Source: Vallitalea sp. (lineage in GTDB: Bacteria > Bacillota > Clostridia > Lachnospirales > Vallitaleaceae). Taken from it: DNA of 64,000 nt. The stretch lies in the NCBI GenBank assembly GCA_025210515.1, contig JAOARM010000013.1, positions 1 through 64,000 on the forward strand, written 5' to 3'. Position 1 is the stretch's first letter. Every line of letters starts with the position of its first letter. Positions 1 through 10,522 of this stretch are shown here, in pieces. Both the position numbers and the translations under genes were made by a program. The notes below the pieces were generated by a model. The model did no database searches. It was not told the DNA's origin and was given only the letters and a program-made list of their open reading frames with translations.

Positions 1-1
1 A

Positions 2-523
2 GAGCAAACAAATCTATTGGCATTAAATGCTGCAATTGAAGCGGCAAGAGCAGGTGAAGCAGGAAAAGGTTTTTCAGTAGTAGCAGAAGAAATAAGAAAG
101 CTTGCAGAACAATCTACTTATTCAACTAAAGAAATTGACTTTGTAGTTAATGAATTAGTTATGAATTCTTCAGGAGCAGTTAAGAAGATGGAAGAAGTAA
201 AAGAAGTAGTTGAAAAACAAATTCTAAGTGTAAAAGAAACAGAAGAAAAATATAATGAAATCTCAGGAGCAGTTAATTCTACAGAAGTTTCAATTGAAAG
301 AATGAGTACCTCTGTTGAAGAAATGGAAAATAGAAAATCTATTATTCTCGATATTATTCAATCACTATCTGCCATAGCAGAGGAAAATGCTGCTGGTACA
401 GAAGAAGCATCTGCATCTACGGAAGAACAATCAGTTTCTATAGAAGAAATGGCTAATTCTAGTAGCAATCTCGCAGAGTTAGCTATGGAATTACAGAAAA
501 CTATAACTAAGTTTAAGATATAA
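2..523 (+). CDS. Methyl-accepting chemotaxis protein, C-terminal part (5' end outside window)
   Basis: This is the C-terminal signalling domain of a chemoreceptor; the gene begins before the window and the frame is open from base 2. The first residues, [20 protein letters not shown] followed by [18 protein letters not shown], are the highly conserved hairpin tip of the cytoplasmic four-helix bundle that contacts CheA and CheW. The rest is heptad-patterned coiled coil rich in E, S and A, including [18 protein letters not shown], which resembles the adaptation (methylation) helices. The sensory part is not visible, so the ligand is unknown. The stop is TAA at 521-523. Confidence 0.95.
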   Translation, partial: EQTNLLALNAAIEAARAGEAGKGFSVVAEEIRKLAEQSTYSTKEIDFVVNELVMNSSGAVKKMEEVKEVVEKQILSVKETEEKYNEISGAVNSTEVSIERMSTSVEEMENRKSIILDIIQSLSAIAEENAAGTEEASASTEEQSVSIEEMANSSSNLAELAMELQKTITKFKI

Positions 524-592
524 GATATTTGAAGGTTAACTTATGATTTAGATAAAAACAAACAAAAAAAAGATGTAGTGAAACGAAGAAAA

Positions 593-656
593 ACCTAAGA
601 TTTACTGCAAAATTATATATTTTCTTGATATAATAGTTGATTTAACAGTAGTAATA
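593..656 (+). promoter_or_regulatory. CRISPR-leader-like sequence upstream of the WYL/cas operon
   Basis: Two blocks here also occur in the CRISPR leader at the same spacing. Block 1 (593-613) matches 10429-10449 at 17 of 21 positions, with the last ten (ACTGCAAAAT) identical. Block 2 (642-656, TTAACAGTAGTAATA) matches 10478-10492 at 14 of 15. Both pairs are separated by exactly 28 bases, while the sequence between them is not conserved (about 11 of 28). TATAAT at 629-634 lies between the blocks and could be a -10 element. A stretch at 695-719 loosely resembles a degenerate CRISPR repeat. Common origin with the leader is inferred; the function is unknown. Confidence 0.6.
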
Positions 657-683
657 CACAACTAAATATAGTTAAATATTAAA

Positions 684-782
684 ATTATAAAATTGTTTAT
701 TAACATTATTATAGTAAAAAATAAGTATTTTGAAGAATACTTATTTTTTTTGTGCGTTATAATGTTAATATTATTTTATAAT
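684..782. repeat. Long inverted repeat enclosing a terminator hairpin
   Basis: ATTATAAAAT (684-693) and ATTAACATTA (699-708) are perfectly complementary to ATTTTATAAT (773-782) and TAATGTTAAT (760-769). Twenty base pairs can therefore form in two blocks around the inner hairpin at 719-750. The arms are almost pure A/T, so stability is modest. Together with the leader-like blocks upstream this makes the region between the chemoreceptor and the WYL gene unusually structured. Confidence 0.55.
719..750 (+). terminator. Intrinsic terminator
   Basis: AAATAAGTATT (719-729) pairs with AATACTTATTT (736-746) around a TTGAAG loop and runs into a tract of T residues. It would end either transcripts from the upstream chemoreceptor or a short RNA started at the leader-like promoter region near 640. 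Confidence 0.8.
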
Positions 783-812
783 GAATATTTACATTGTATA
801 TAATGAATAATG

Positions 813-845
813 TTGGATTATGTAGTATAAAATGTTATAATACTA
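813..845 (+). promoter_or_regulatory. Putative promoter of the WYL gene with overlapping palindrome
   Basis: TTGGAT (813-818) and TATAAT (836-841) are separated by 17 bases, a standard vegetative promoter layout, which predicts a start near 848 and an untranslated leader of about 100 bases. An inverted repeat, TAGTAT (823-828) and ATACTA (840-845), overlaps the -10 element and is a candidate operator, possibly for autoregulation by the WYL protein. The operator role is inference. Confidence 0.5.
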
Positions 846-946
846 TACATGCGCATAATATAACAAAAAAATAAAAAAATAGAAGAATTAAGTTGAATAA
901 TGCATTTATAATTATCATAAATAATTTTAAAAAGAGGAAGATAGTT

Positions 947-1888
947 ATGAGTAAGGTTGGAAATACACTAAAAATGCTTATCCTGCTAAAGAGTAGGGGA
1001 AAGATGAAAATAAGTGAATTATCAAGAGAGCTAGAAGTTGATAGAAGACAAATTATTAGGTACAAAGAAGATCTTGAACAGGCTGGAATATATATAACTT
1101 CAATATCGGGAAGGTATGGAGGATATTATATAGAAGATAAAGATTATTTATTAGGTTTGTATTTAACTGACGAAGAATATAATTCTTTACTTATGGCACA
1201 AAATCAACTTAAATATGAAGAGTTTCTTTTTTATGAAGATTTTAAGATGATTGTTGATAAGCTAAATATAGTTAAAGAAAGAGAAGGTGACTTTCAAACA
1301 GATTATTATATTAAAGGATTTAAAACTAATTTTGATTATAACAAAGAAAGAAAAATTTGGATTGATATAAATGCAGCCACAATAATGAGTAAGAAAATTA
1401 AAATTATGTACAGCTCGTTAAAAAATCAAATGACAGAAAGAATAGTTAGACCATATGGTATCTTTCAATATAAAGGCTCACTTTACTTTGTTGCATTCTG
1501 TGAATATAGAGAAGAAATAAGACAGTTTAAAATTTCACGTATTAAAGAATATGAAATTCTTGAAAATAAGTTTCAAAAAGATACAAGTTTTAATATCAAA
1601 CAATATATGAAAAACAGTATTGGTATATTCAAAGATGGACAAGTTGATCTAAAGCTGAAAATATATTATCCTTCTGCACAAATAGTAAAAGAAAAAATAT
1701 GGGTTGAAGATCAGAAGATTACAGATATCAAAGATTATATAATCTTTGAGGCAAAGATGAGTGGACTTACTGAAATTAAAAGTTGGATATTGAGCATGGG
1801 GAGTGATGTTGAGATTATAGAACCATATGAATTTAAGGAGGACATGAAAAAAGAATTGAAGGAGATGATTAAAATATATAACTTATAA
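947..1888 (+). CDS. WYL-domain transcriptional regulator beside cas operon
   Basis: This is a DNA-binding regulator of the YafY/WYL type, about 313 residues. The N-terminal winged HTH reads KMKISELSRELEVDRRQIIR and continues to the GRYGGYYI wing typical of the family. The centre and C-terminus form the WYL sensor domain (RIVRPYGIFQYKGSLYFVAF, then RQFKISRIKEYEIL) and a WCX-like extension. The ATG at 947 is preferred to a TTG 54 bases upstream because AAAGAGGAAG sits just before it. The gene lies about 130 bases before cas6 on the same strand. WYL proteins are repeatedly found beside CRISPR-Cas loci, where some act as ligand-responsive regulators, so control of this cas operon is a reasonable inference. 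The ligand is unknown. Confidence 0.88.
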   Translation: MSKVGNTLKMLILLKSRGKMKISELSRELEVDRRQIIRYKEDLEQAGIYITSISGRYGGYYIEDKDYLLGLYLTDEEYNSLLMAQNQLKYEEFLFYEDFKMIVDKLNIVKEREGDFQTDYYIKGFKTNFDYNKERKIWIDINAATIMSKKIKIMYSSLKNQMTERIVRPYGIFQYKGSLYFVAFCEYREEIRQFKISRIKEYEILENKFQKDTSFNIKQYMKNSIGIFKDGQVDLKLKIYYPSAQIVKEKIWVEDQKITDIKDYIIFEAKMSGLTEIKSWILSMGSDVEIIEPYEFKEDMKKELKEMIKIYNL

Positions 1889-2018
1889 AAAAAGTTAGAA
1901 AAATTTATTTTATTTACATTCCTTACAAAATAAGTCATGGAATAATAGTATAATTTGTACATAACATATTTAATATCAACTTGTATTGTTTGCATTTCCA
2001 TGAAAGGAGGTGATAGTT

Positions 2019-2756
2019 ATGAGAATTAGCTGTGAATATAAAACAGATAAATTTCCATTAGCATACCATATGTTTGGAGTTAGCCTTATAAAAGAAGCAT
2101 TAATGAAAGTAGATAAAGAGTACTATAATAATCTTTATAAGTATAACAATATAAAATCCAATAAGAGTACAAAAGATTTTTGCTTCTCCGTATATATGCA
2201 AGGCTATGAAAAAAAAGAAGATATATTTCTTATCAAAGATAAAGTAATTTTTAATTTCAGTTCTCCTAACTACGAATTCATGGTTAACTTATATAATGGA
2301 TTATTGGAAATAGAAGCTTTTCGCTATAAAGAGTTTAATCTCAACAAAGTTAAGATTAATTTAGTTAAGGAAAAAAGCATTAATAATGAAGTAGTAACAT
2401 TTAGAACACTATCTCCAATCCACATTAAAGATAAGAATAATATAGCTTTAGATATTAATGATGATAATTTTGTTAAAGAACTTAATTATATAGCTAATAA
2501 AACTCTTGAAAACTATAGAGGATTTGGTTTGAAAAAAGAATTAAAATTCATACCATCAATAAATATGAAAAAAAGAGTTGTCAAACAAGATATAAGAACG
2601 TTTAAAGATAAAACAAACAAGCCTTATTATTATGTTAATAGTTATGTTGGTGAATTTCAACTAGAAGGTAATATTAATGACTTAAAAGAGATATATTTGC
2701 TAGGACTTGGCTTTAAGCTAGGGCAAGGTTTTGGGATGATTGAAGTTGTTAGGTAG
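2019..2756 (+). CDS. cas6: CRISPR pre-crRNA endoribonuclease Cas6
   Basis: Cas6 cuts the precursor CRISPR transcript inside each repeat to make crRNAs. The 245-residue protein ends with the glycine-rich loop that marks the family (LGLGFKLGQGFGMIEVV), and its middle carries the usual TFRTLSPIHI strand. The ATG at 2019 has AAAGGAGG eight bases upstream; a GTG at 2010 overlaps that site and is less likely. It is the first gene of the cas operon, three bases before cas8b. The Cas6-first order with Cst-like partners fits a type I-B (Tneap) system. The catalytic histidine cannot be assigned with certainty by eye; H20 (AYHMFG) is a candidate by position. Confidence 0.93.
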   Translation: MRISCEYKTDKFPLAYHMFGVSLIKEALMKVDKEYYNNLYKYNNIKSNKSTKDFCFSVYMQGYEKKEDIFLIKDKVIFNFSSPNYEFMVNLYNGLLEIEAFRYKEFNLNKVKINLVKEKSINNEVVTFRTLSPIHIKDKNNIALDINDDNFVKELNYIANKTLENYRGFGLKKELKFIPSINMKKRVVKQDIRTFKDKTNKPYYYVNSYVGEFQLEGNINDLKEIYLLGLGFKLGQGFGMIEVVR

Positions 2757-2759
2757 GAG

Positions 2760-4443
2760 ATGATAAAAATAGGTGCTATAAAACTTGAGTTGTCAGATTG
2801 GTTGTATAATGCAGGGGTAGTTGGTCTTGCTAAAATATTAGAGACTTCAGGTGATACAATAAAAAAAGTTGGAAATGTGTTAGAATTTAATGAAGAAGCA
2901 CTTCAAGATTTTGAAGAGAAATATTTTAATTACTTTATTGATAAATACAAACCTTTTACCTCCTGGCAGAGAATTATTTCTTTTGAAGATGAAATTAATA
3001 GTTTTGAGGAAAATACTTTAAATGATGCTTTTATTAATAAATTAAACGATTATATTGAGTATACAAAAACTAAACTTAAAAGTGCAAGTTATAAGAGTGG
3101 TTATGCAATTATTGATGATAATGAAATTGATTTATTGAATGAAGAAAAGAAACTAAAGAAGATAAAAAAGAGTAAAAAACAACTTATTTCGGATTTAGTT
3201 CCTATGATAAAAGAGCAATTAAAATATATACAAGCTATAATTAGTTATCTAAAAAGAGATGATGTAAAAAAAATAATACTTGCCAAAAATATTATTTATG
3301 ATGTAATAGCAAAGTTTTGGTCAGATGTAAGTTTCTTAAATAAGAACAATAGTAAGAATAATATGTACGAGGAATATAAATCATACTTTACTTCTAATAT
3401 TATGACCTATTTAAAAGATGAAAAACACAAATATAAATATCAGTGTTTTAGCTGTGATGCTCCTATTTCAAAATTATCAAAACCAGCTTCTTATGATTTA
3501 ACGTGGGTAAATAAAATGGGAGTAGATATGTCAAGGAAGACATCCCACTTTTGGAATTTTTATGGTGATTCATTTATATGTCCTATATGTAATTTAGTAT
3601 ATTCTTGCATACCTGCAGGATTTACTGTTATTAGGAATAGAGGAATATTTATAAATGAAAATAACTCTATGGAAAATATGATAAAAGTTAATAATACGTC
3701 TATTAATAATAATACAAGTTTTGAAGAACTTGAGGAGAAAAGTTATTTTAAAATAGCAGATAGTATTAAGCAGAGTGAAATAGAAAGAGCTTCAAAAGAA
3801 ATTGATAATATTCAAATTGTTAAGCTGGATAGTCGAAATGATAGAAGACCATATACATTTAATATACTTTCAAAAAAGAAATTACATATTATAGTCAATC
3901 ATAGAAAAAGGTTAAGAGCATTGGTAAATGCCACAGTTAAAGTTAGTTCAAATGATTACATAAATCTTTATAGAGAAGTTATTGGAAGACTTTATAATAA
4001 TAAAAATCAGTTTGATATTATTAATAAACTTTTAATTTTGAATTTAGACGGAAAATTCAATAGGCTGGGATATGTTAAATCAATTATAAACATAAACAAT
4101 GATTTTATAGGAGGTATTATGGGAAAACAAAGTGTTTATTATAAAGATATAGATAAAATTCAGCAGTTAGGATATGAATTAAGAAACATATATGAAATTA
4201 AGAAAGCTGATAATAAGATTAGCGGAATATGTTATAGACTTCTAAATGCTTTAAAAACAAAAAATCAGAATAGATTTATGGATACATTAATAAATGCTTA
4301 TATGTATGGAGGAAAGCAAATTCCTGTTATACTGCTTGATGCATTAAAAGGTGATGATAAACTCCAGACTGTAGGCTATGCTTTTATACTTGGATTACAG
4401 GGAGAAAGTGGAAAATTAAACTTAGGTAAGGAGGAAAAAGGTA

Positions 4444-4451
<8 letters not shown>
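2760..4451 (+). CDS. cas8b: Type I-B Cascade large subunit Cas8b (Cst1-like)
   Basis: This 563-residue protein sits where the Cascade large subunit, which recognises the PAM and target, is expected. It has a zinc-finger-like pair of cysteine motifs, CFSC at residues 229-232 and CPIC at 274-277, separated by a segment with SHFWNFYGDSF, as in the Cas8a1/Cst1 (Tneap) family. The N-terminus (IKLELSDWLYNAGVVGLAKI) is also typical of that family. The start ATG lies three bases after the cas6 stop with a GGAG overlapping the stop. The 3' end overlaps cas7 by eight bases, suggesting translational coupling. Cas8 families diverge quickly, so the subfamily label is less sure than the role. Confidence 0.9.
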
Positions 4452-6104
<1,653 letters not shown>

Positions 6105-6173
6105 GATAGGGTGCATAACCCTATCTTTTCTAAAGAAACTCAGATAAATTATTTTGCAAGAAAGGATAATTAT

Positions 6174-8501
6174 ATGAATAAATTTCTAGCAAAAACATAT
6201 CCAAGAGAAACAATAGCAGAGCATACGCTATGTTTGATTAATAGAATGGAAACACTAAAAAAATTATATCCTAATATTCCTTATCTTGATTGGGAATTAT
6301 TAAAACTTGCTTGTATGTATCATGATCTTGGAAAAATGAATTCAAAATTTCAAAATAAACTACTTAATAAATTAGGTGAAAAAGAAATCGAAGATATAAT
6401 TAAAGATTCAAAAGAAATACCACACGGATATTTAAGCCCTGCATTTTTACCATTAAGAGAACTAAAGAAAAAATATAAGGGAAATAGAGATAAATTAAGG
6501 ATTTTATATCAAAGTATCTATTATCACCATAATAGAGAGAAAATATATGATTTTACTCTAATTGAAGATGCAATAGAAAAAGACTTAAAAAGACACTGGC
6601 AGTATTTTAATGATTTAGACATTAATAGAGAAGAAAAATTATATAAAAGTTATCTAAAATATATTGATGATAAGAATAGATTTTCAAGAAGTGATGATGA
6701 AGATAATAATAGTTATTACGAATATGTGATTACAAAAGGAATATTGAATAGATTAGACTATGCTGGCAGTGCTCATATCAATGTAGAAGAAGAAAATAAA
6801 GATTTATACAAGAGAACAATTAATTCAATAATAGAAAAAGGATATAAACTAAATGAACTTCAAGTATATATTAATAATAATTTGGAACAGAACAATATAA
6901 TTAGAGCTTCAACAGGTATTGGCAAAACAGAAGCAGCTTTAATCTGGATTGGGGATAACAAGGGATTTTTCACATTACCATTAAGAGTATCTATTAATGC
7001 AATATATGACAGAATAAGAGACGAAGAAAACATAGGCTTTCAAAATACTGCATTGCTACACTCTGATACTTTTAGAGAATATTTAAAAAGAGGTAATAAA
7101 GATAAAATAAAAAACAATCAAATTATAGATATGGATTATTATGAAAAAACTAAGCAGTTTTCTATGCCCTTAACAATATGTACACTGGATCAACTTTTAG
7201 ATTTTATTTTCAAATATGAGGGGTATGAATTGAAGTTGGCAACATTATCTTATTCAAAATTAGTCATTGATGAAATTCAAATGTATTCTCCAGATATGCT
7301 TGGATATTTAATTGTAGCACTAAAATATATAACAGAAGCAGGTGGGAGATTTACAATACTTACAGCTACTTTACCACGAATTATCGTAGATTTTATGAAA
7401 AAAGAAAATATTCCATTTAAAGAATCTATAACTTTTTGTAAGAAAAATGAAAAAGGAGAACCACAGTTAAGACACAAAGTAGAGGTATTAGAAGAGTATA
7501 TTAATATTAATCATATTAAAGAGAATTATAAAGATAAAAAAGTTCTTATCATAGTGAATACAGTAAGACAAGCTCAAAAAATATATAATGATCTTATTAA
7601 TGAAGAACTTAATACACCTATTAAAATGTTTCATAGCAGATTTATTAAGAAAGACAGAAGCTTGAAAGAAGATGAAATATTTAAGATGGGACAGAGGAAA
7701 TGTAAAGATACAGGAATATGGGTAACGACACAAGTTGTTGAAGCAAGCTTAGATATTGATTTTGATGTATTATATACAGAGCTATCGGAAATATCAGGAC
7801 TACTTCAGAGAATGGGTAGGGTGTATAGAGGAAGAGATTTAGATAGTGATAATACTAATGTATATGTATATATTGGTAAAGATAAACCTACTTCTGGTAT
7901 AAGAAACGATGAACGAAGTATAGTTGATATAGATATCTTTAATTATTCTAAAGAAGCAGTGAAGGGGATAAATGGAGAGAAAATTGATGAAGAGAAAAAA
8001 ATGCAACTTGTAGAAATGGTATATACTGAAAAAAACTTAAAGGATTCTTCCTATTATAAGAAAATGAATGATGCTATTATATGGGCTAAAAATATAAAAG
8101 AATATGAATTACATAGAAATGAAGCAAGGCTTAGAAATATTGTAACATATCCTATTTTACCTAAATGTGTATATGAATTAAATGATGATAATGATAGAAT
8201 TAATTTTGCTTTAAACAAAATAGTAAAATATAAAATCCAGATGAAAGAAGAAAAGGATAAGATAAAATTACAAAATTTATACGTTAAGATTCAGAAAGAA
8301 AAATATAAAATAAAAGATTATACAGTAGATATACCTGGATATATGTTTGAAACAGCTAAAAAAAATAATAAGATTGTTGAGGTAATAGAACTTGATAAAT
8401 TTAATAATATACCTATTGTAAATATTGATTATACCTCTGAAAATGGATTAGGGAAAATTACAAATAAAAGCGAGTTTGATGAAGATTTACAATTTATCTA
8501 G
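6174..8501 (+). CDS. cas3: CRISPR helicase-nuclease Cas3 with N-terminal HD domain
   Basis: Cas3 unwinds and degrades target DNA recruited by Cascade. The N-terminal HD nuclease shows MYHDLGKMNSKFQ, HGYLSPAF and YHHNR. The SF2 helicase follows with Walker A ASTGIGKTEAALIW, Walker B VIDEIQMY (DEIQ in place of DEAH), TATLP and motif VI QRMGRVYRGR. The 775-residue length from this ATG fits the family. The ATG at 6174 is preceded by AAAGGATAATTAT and gives the usual MNKFLAKTYPRETIAEHT opening. A GTG at 6111, seven bases after cas5, would add 21 residues and cannot be excluded. HD and helicase parts are fused and intact. Confidence 0.95.
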   Translation: MNKFLAKTYPRETIAEHTLCLINRMETLKKLYPNIPYLDWELLKLACMYHDLGKMNSKFQNKLLNKLGEKEIEDIIKDSKEIPHGYLSPAFLPLRELKKKYKGNRDKLRILYQSIYYHHNREKIYDFTLIEDAIEKDLKRHWQYFNDLDINREEKLYKSYLKYIDDKNRFSRSDDEDNNSYYEYVITKGILNRLDYAGSAHINVEEENKDLYKRTINSIIEKGYKLNELQVYINNNLEQNNIIRASTGIGKTEAALIWIGDNKGFFTLPLRVSINAIYDRIRDEENIGFQNTALLHSDTFREYLKRGNKDKIKNNQIIDMDYYEKTKQFSMPLTICTLDQLLDFIFKYEGYELKLATLSYSKLVIDEIQMYSPDMLGYLIVALKYITEAGGRFTILTATLPRIIVDFMKKENIPFKESITFCKKNEKGEPQLRHKVEVLEEYININHIKENYKDKKVLIIVNTVRQAQKIYNDLINEELNTPIKMFHSRFIKKDRSLKEDEIFKMGQRKCKDTGIWVTTQVVEASLDIDFDVLYTELSEISGLLQRMGRVYRGRDLDSDNTNVYVYIGKDKPTSGIRNDERSIVDIDIFNYSKEAVKGINGEKIDEEKKMQLVEMVYTEKNLKDSSYYKKMNDAIIWAKNIKEYELHRNEARLRNIVTYPILPKCVYELNDDNDRINFALNKIVKYKIQMKEEKDKIKLQNLYVKIQKEKYKIKDYTVDIPGYMFETAKKNNKIVEVIELDKFNNIPIVNIDYTSENGLGKITNKSEFDEDLQFI

Positions 8502-8509
8502 GTGGTGAT

Positions 8510-9031
8510 ATTATAAAATTCCAATTAGAAAAATTTAAAACACAAGGAGTAAAAGTAAACTACTATTATGTATGCAAAAGAAAGCTATGGTTATTCTCAA
8601 AAGGAATAGCAATGGAAGGAACAAGCGATAGGGTACTAAGTGGAAAATTAGTTCACGAGGATTCATATAAGAGAAAAAATAAAGAAATACTAATAGATGA
8701 TATATTGAAATTAGATATACTAGATAAAGATTATGTAAGAGAAGTTAAAATAAGTAGTAAGCTTACAGAACCCGATAAAATGCAATTATATTATTATCTG
8801 TTCTATCTAAAAAACATAGGAATTTATAAGAAAGGTTCAATAAATTATGTAAAAGAAAAAAAGGTAGAAATAATTGAACTTACACCAGAGATAGAAGATA
8901 AGATAATTAATACATTAATAGATATAAAAAGAATTACTTGTGATAATAAGCCTCCAAAATTGAATAGATTACCTTACTGTACTAAATGTGCATATTATGA
9001 ATTTTGTTTTGTGAAAGAAGATGATATATAA
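8510..9031 (+). CDS. cas4: CRISPR adaptation nuclease Cas4, probably starting at a non-canonical ATT codon
   Basis: Cas4 is a RecB-like Fe-S nuclease that trims prespacers and helps select PAM-side ends. The reading frame opens after a TGA at 8480 and has no ATG, GTG or TTG until 8612. The conserved N-terminal block, including VNYYYVCKRKLWLFS with its first Fe-S cysteine, lies upstream of that ATG. The best start is ATT at 8510 behind AGGTGGTG (ATA at 8513 is the alternative), giving 173 residues, the normal Cas4 size. Starting at 8612 would delete the first cysteine. The C-terminal cluster CTKCAYYEFC is present. The stop overlaps the cas1 start in TAATG. Confidence 0.85.
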   Translation: MIKFQLEKFKTQGVKVNYYYVCKRKLWLFSKGIAMEGTSDRVLSGKLVHEDSYKRKNKEILIDDILKLDILDKDYVREVKISSKLTEPDKMQLYYYLFYLKNIGIYKKGSINYVKEKKVEIIELTPEIEDKIINTLIDIKRITCDNKPPKLNRLPYCTKCAYYEFCFVKEDDI

Positions 9032-10011
9032 TGGATAGAGATTACTATATATTTAGTAGTGGGCGATTAAAGAGAAAAGACAATACAATATATTTTATAG
9101 ATGAACAAGGAAGTAAAAGATCATTACCTATTGAACAAACAAGTAAAATTCATATTTTTGGAGAAGTAGATTTTAATACTAAGCTTCTTAACTATTTATC
9201 TCAATATGGTCTAATGCTTAATATTTATAATTATTATGGATTTTATTCTGGAACGTATTATACAAGAAAAAAGAATGTATCTGGTTTTTTGATTGTTAAT
9301 CAAGCTATGCATTATAATTATGATGATAAAAGGCTATATTTGGCAAAACAATTTATTGATAGTGCGGTTCATCATATATTAAGAAATCTAAGAAATTATA
9401 AGGATACTGGAAACTACATAGAAAAAATACAAGTGGAAAGAGAAAAAGTATTAAATGTAAATTATATAGATGAATTAATGGGAGCCGAAGGAAGAATAAG
9501 GAAAATATATTATCAAGCATTTAATATTATTCTAAAAAATGGATTTGAGTTTAAAAAAAGAGAGAAACGTCCCCCTACAGACCCAATAAATGCTTTGATT
9601 TCTTTTGGTAATAGCCTAATGTATACAACAGTATTAGGAGAAATATATAAAACACAGCTTGACCCAACAATCAGTTTTCTACACCAGCCTTCAACAAAAA
9701 GATTTTCACTTAGCTTAGACATTGCTGAGATATTTAAACCGTTAATAATTGACCCTATAATCTTTAGCTTAATCAATAATAGAAGAATAAAATCTCAAGA
9801 TTTTGATATTGAAGAAGGTATATGCTTTCTTAATGAAGATGGAAGAAAGAAATTTATTTCTGAATATGAAAAGAAGCTAGTAGTCACTATTAAACATAGA
9901 TCATTAAAAAGAAAAGTTTCTTATAGAATGTTCATAAGACTTGAATGCTATAAGTTAATTAAACACTTTATTGATGATAAGAGATATAAACCACTTAAAG
10001 CATGGTGGTAA
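9031..10011 (+). CDS. cas1: CRISPR integrase Cas1
   Basis: Cas1, with Cas2, integrates new spacers at the leader end of the array. In this 326-residue protein the metal-binding catalytic residues are visible: E153 in GAEGRIRK, H218 in FLHQPS and D230 in SLDIAEIFKP. The N-terminal beta domain includes YIFSSGRLKRKDNTIYF, normal for type I-B Cas1. The ATG overlaps the cas4 stop by one base. Conserved active-site residues indicate that adaptation is probably functional. Confidence 0.97.
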   Translation: MDRDYYIFSSGRLKRKDNTIYFIDEQGSKRSLPIEQTSKIHIFGEVDFNTKLLNYLSQYGLMLNIYNYYGFYSGTYYTRKKNVSGFLIVNQAMHYNYDDKRLYLAKQFIDSAVHHILRNLRNYKDTGNYIEKIQVEREKVLNVNYIDELMGAEGRIRKIYYQAFNIILKNGFEFKKREKRPPTDPINALISFGNSLMYTTVLGEIYKTQLDPTISFLHQPSTKRFSLSLDIAEIFKPLIIDPIIFSLINNRRIKSQDFDIEEGICFLNEDGRKKFISEYEKKLVVTIKHRSLKRKVSYRMFIRLECYKLIKHFIDDKRYKPLKAWW

Positions 10012-10073
10012 ATATAATTTTTTATTATATAGTATCAAATAATTGAAATCAATGATATAATGGTGGTGGCATT

Positions 10074-10337
10074 TTGTTTGTGATTATAACCTATGATATA
10101 GAAGATAAGAGAATAAATAAAGTAAGAAAAACTCTTAAAAAATATTTAACATGGACTCAAAATTCAGTATTTGAGGGTGAGATAACAGAGGGAAAACTAC
10201 ATAAGTGTTTATCAGAGATTAATAAACTAATAGACAAGAAAACAGACTCTATATATGTATATAGAGTAAAAATATCCAAGAACATCAAAAAAGATGTTAT
10301 TGGTATAGAAAAGAATTTTAATGAGTTATTTTTATAA
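10074..10337 (+). CDS. cas2: CRISPR adaptation protein Cas2
   Basis: Cas2 forms the central dimer of the Cas1-Cas2 integration complex. The 87-residue length is normal. The N-terminal beta strand with the conserved aspartate, FVIITYDIEDKR, is followed by RKTLKKYLTWTQNSVFEGEI, both diagnostic. A TTG at 10074 is chosen because GGTGGTGG lies four bases upstream and it gives the usual MFVIITYD start. A GTG two codons later is possible. It is the last cas gene; the leader follows directly. Confidence 0.96.
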   Translation: MFVIITYDIEDKRINKVRKTLKKYLTWTQNSVFEGEITEGKLHKCLSEINKLIDKKTDSIYVYRVKISKNIKKDVIGIEKNFNELFL

Positions 10338-10522
10338 AAGTGCAGTAATGCAAACAAATGTTCTTGATGTGTTAAAGCCTTGAATTTACTAGCTTTTAAG
10401 GTCATTTGATATGATTTAATAAAACAACACTAAAGGTTCACTGCAAAATCAATGATTATTGTAATTTCAATAATCTCTTAACACTAGTAATATCAATGGT
10501 TTAAGGAATATGTTTTTTGGGG
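10338..10522 (+). promoter_or_regulatory. CRISPR leader
   Basis: This A/T-rich, non-coding stretch of 185 bases lies between cas2 and the first repeat and contains no repeat. It is the expected site of the pre-crRNA promoter and of new spacer integration. Two blocks, 10429-10449 and 10478-10492, recur at the same spacing upstream of the WYL gene (593-656). Its end is a TTTTTTGGGG run just before the first repeat. Orientation as leader follows from its position beside cas1-cas2 and from the only variant repeat lying near the other end of the array. Confidence 0.8.

Noticed and set aside
8612-9031. cas4 beginning at the ATG at 8612
   Set aside because: This start would remove the conserved N-terminal block with the first Fe-S cysteine, and no good ribosome site precedes it.
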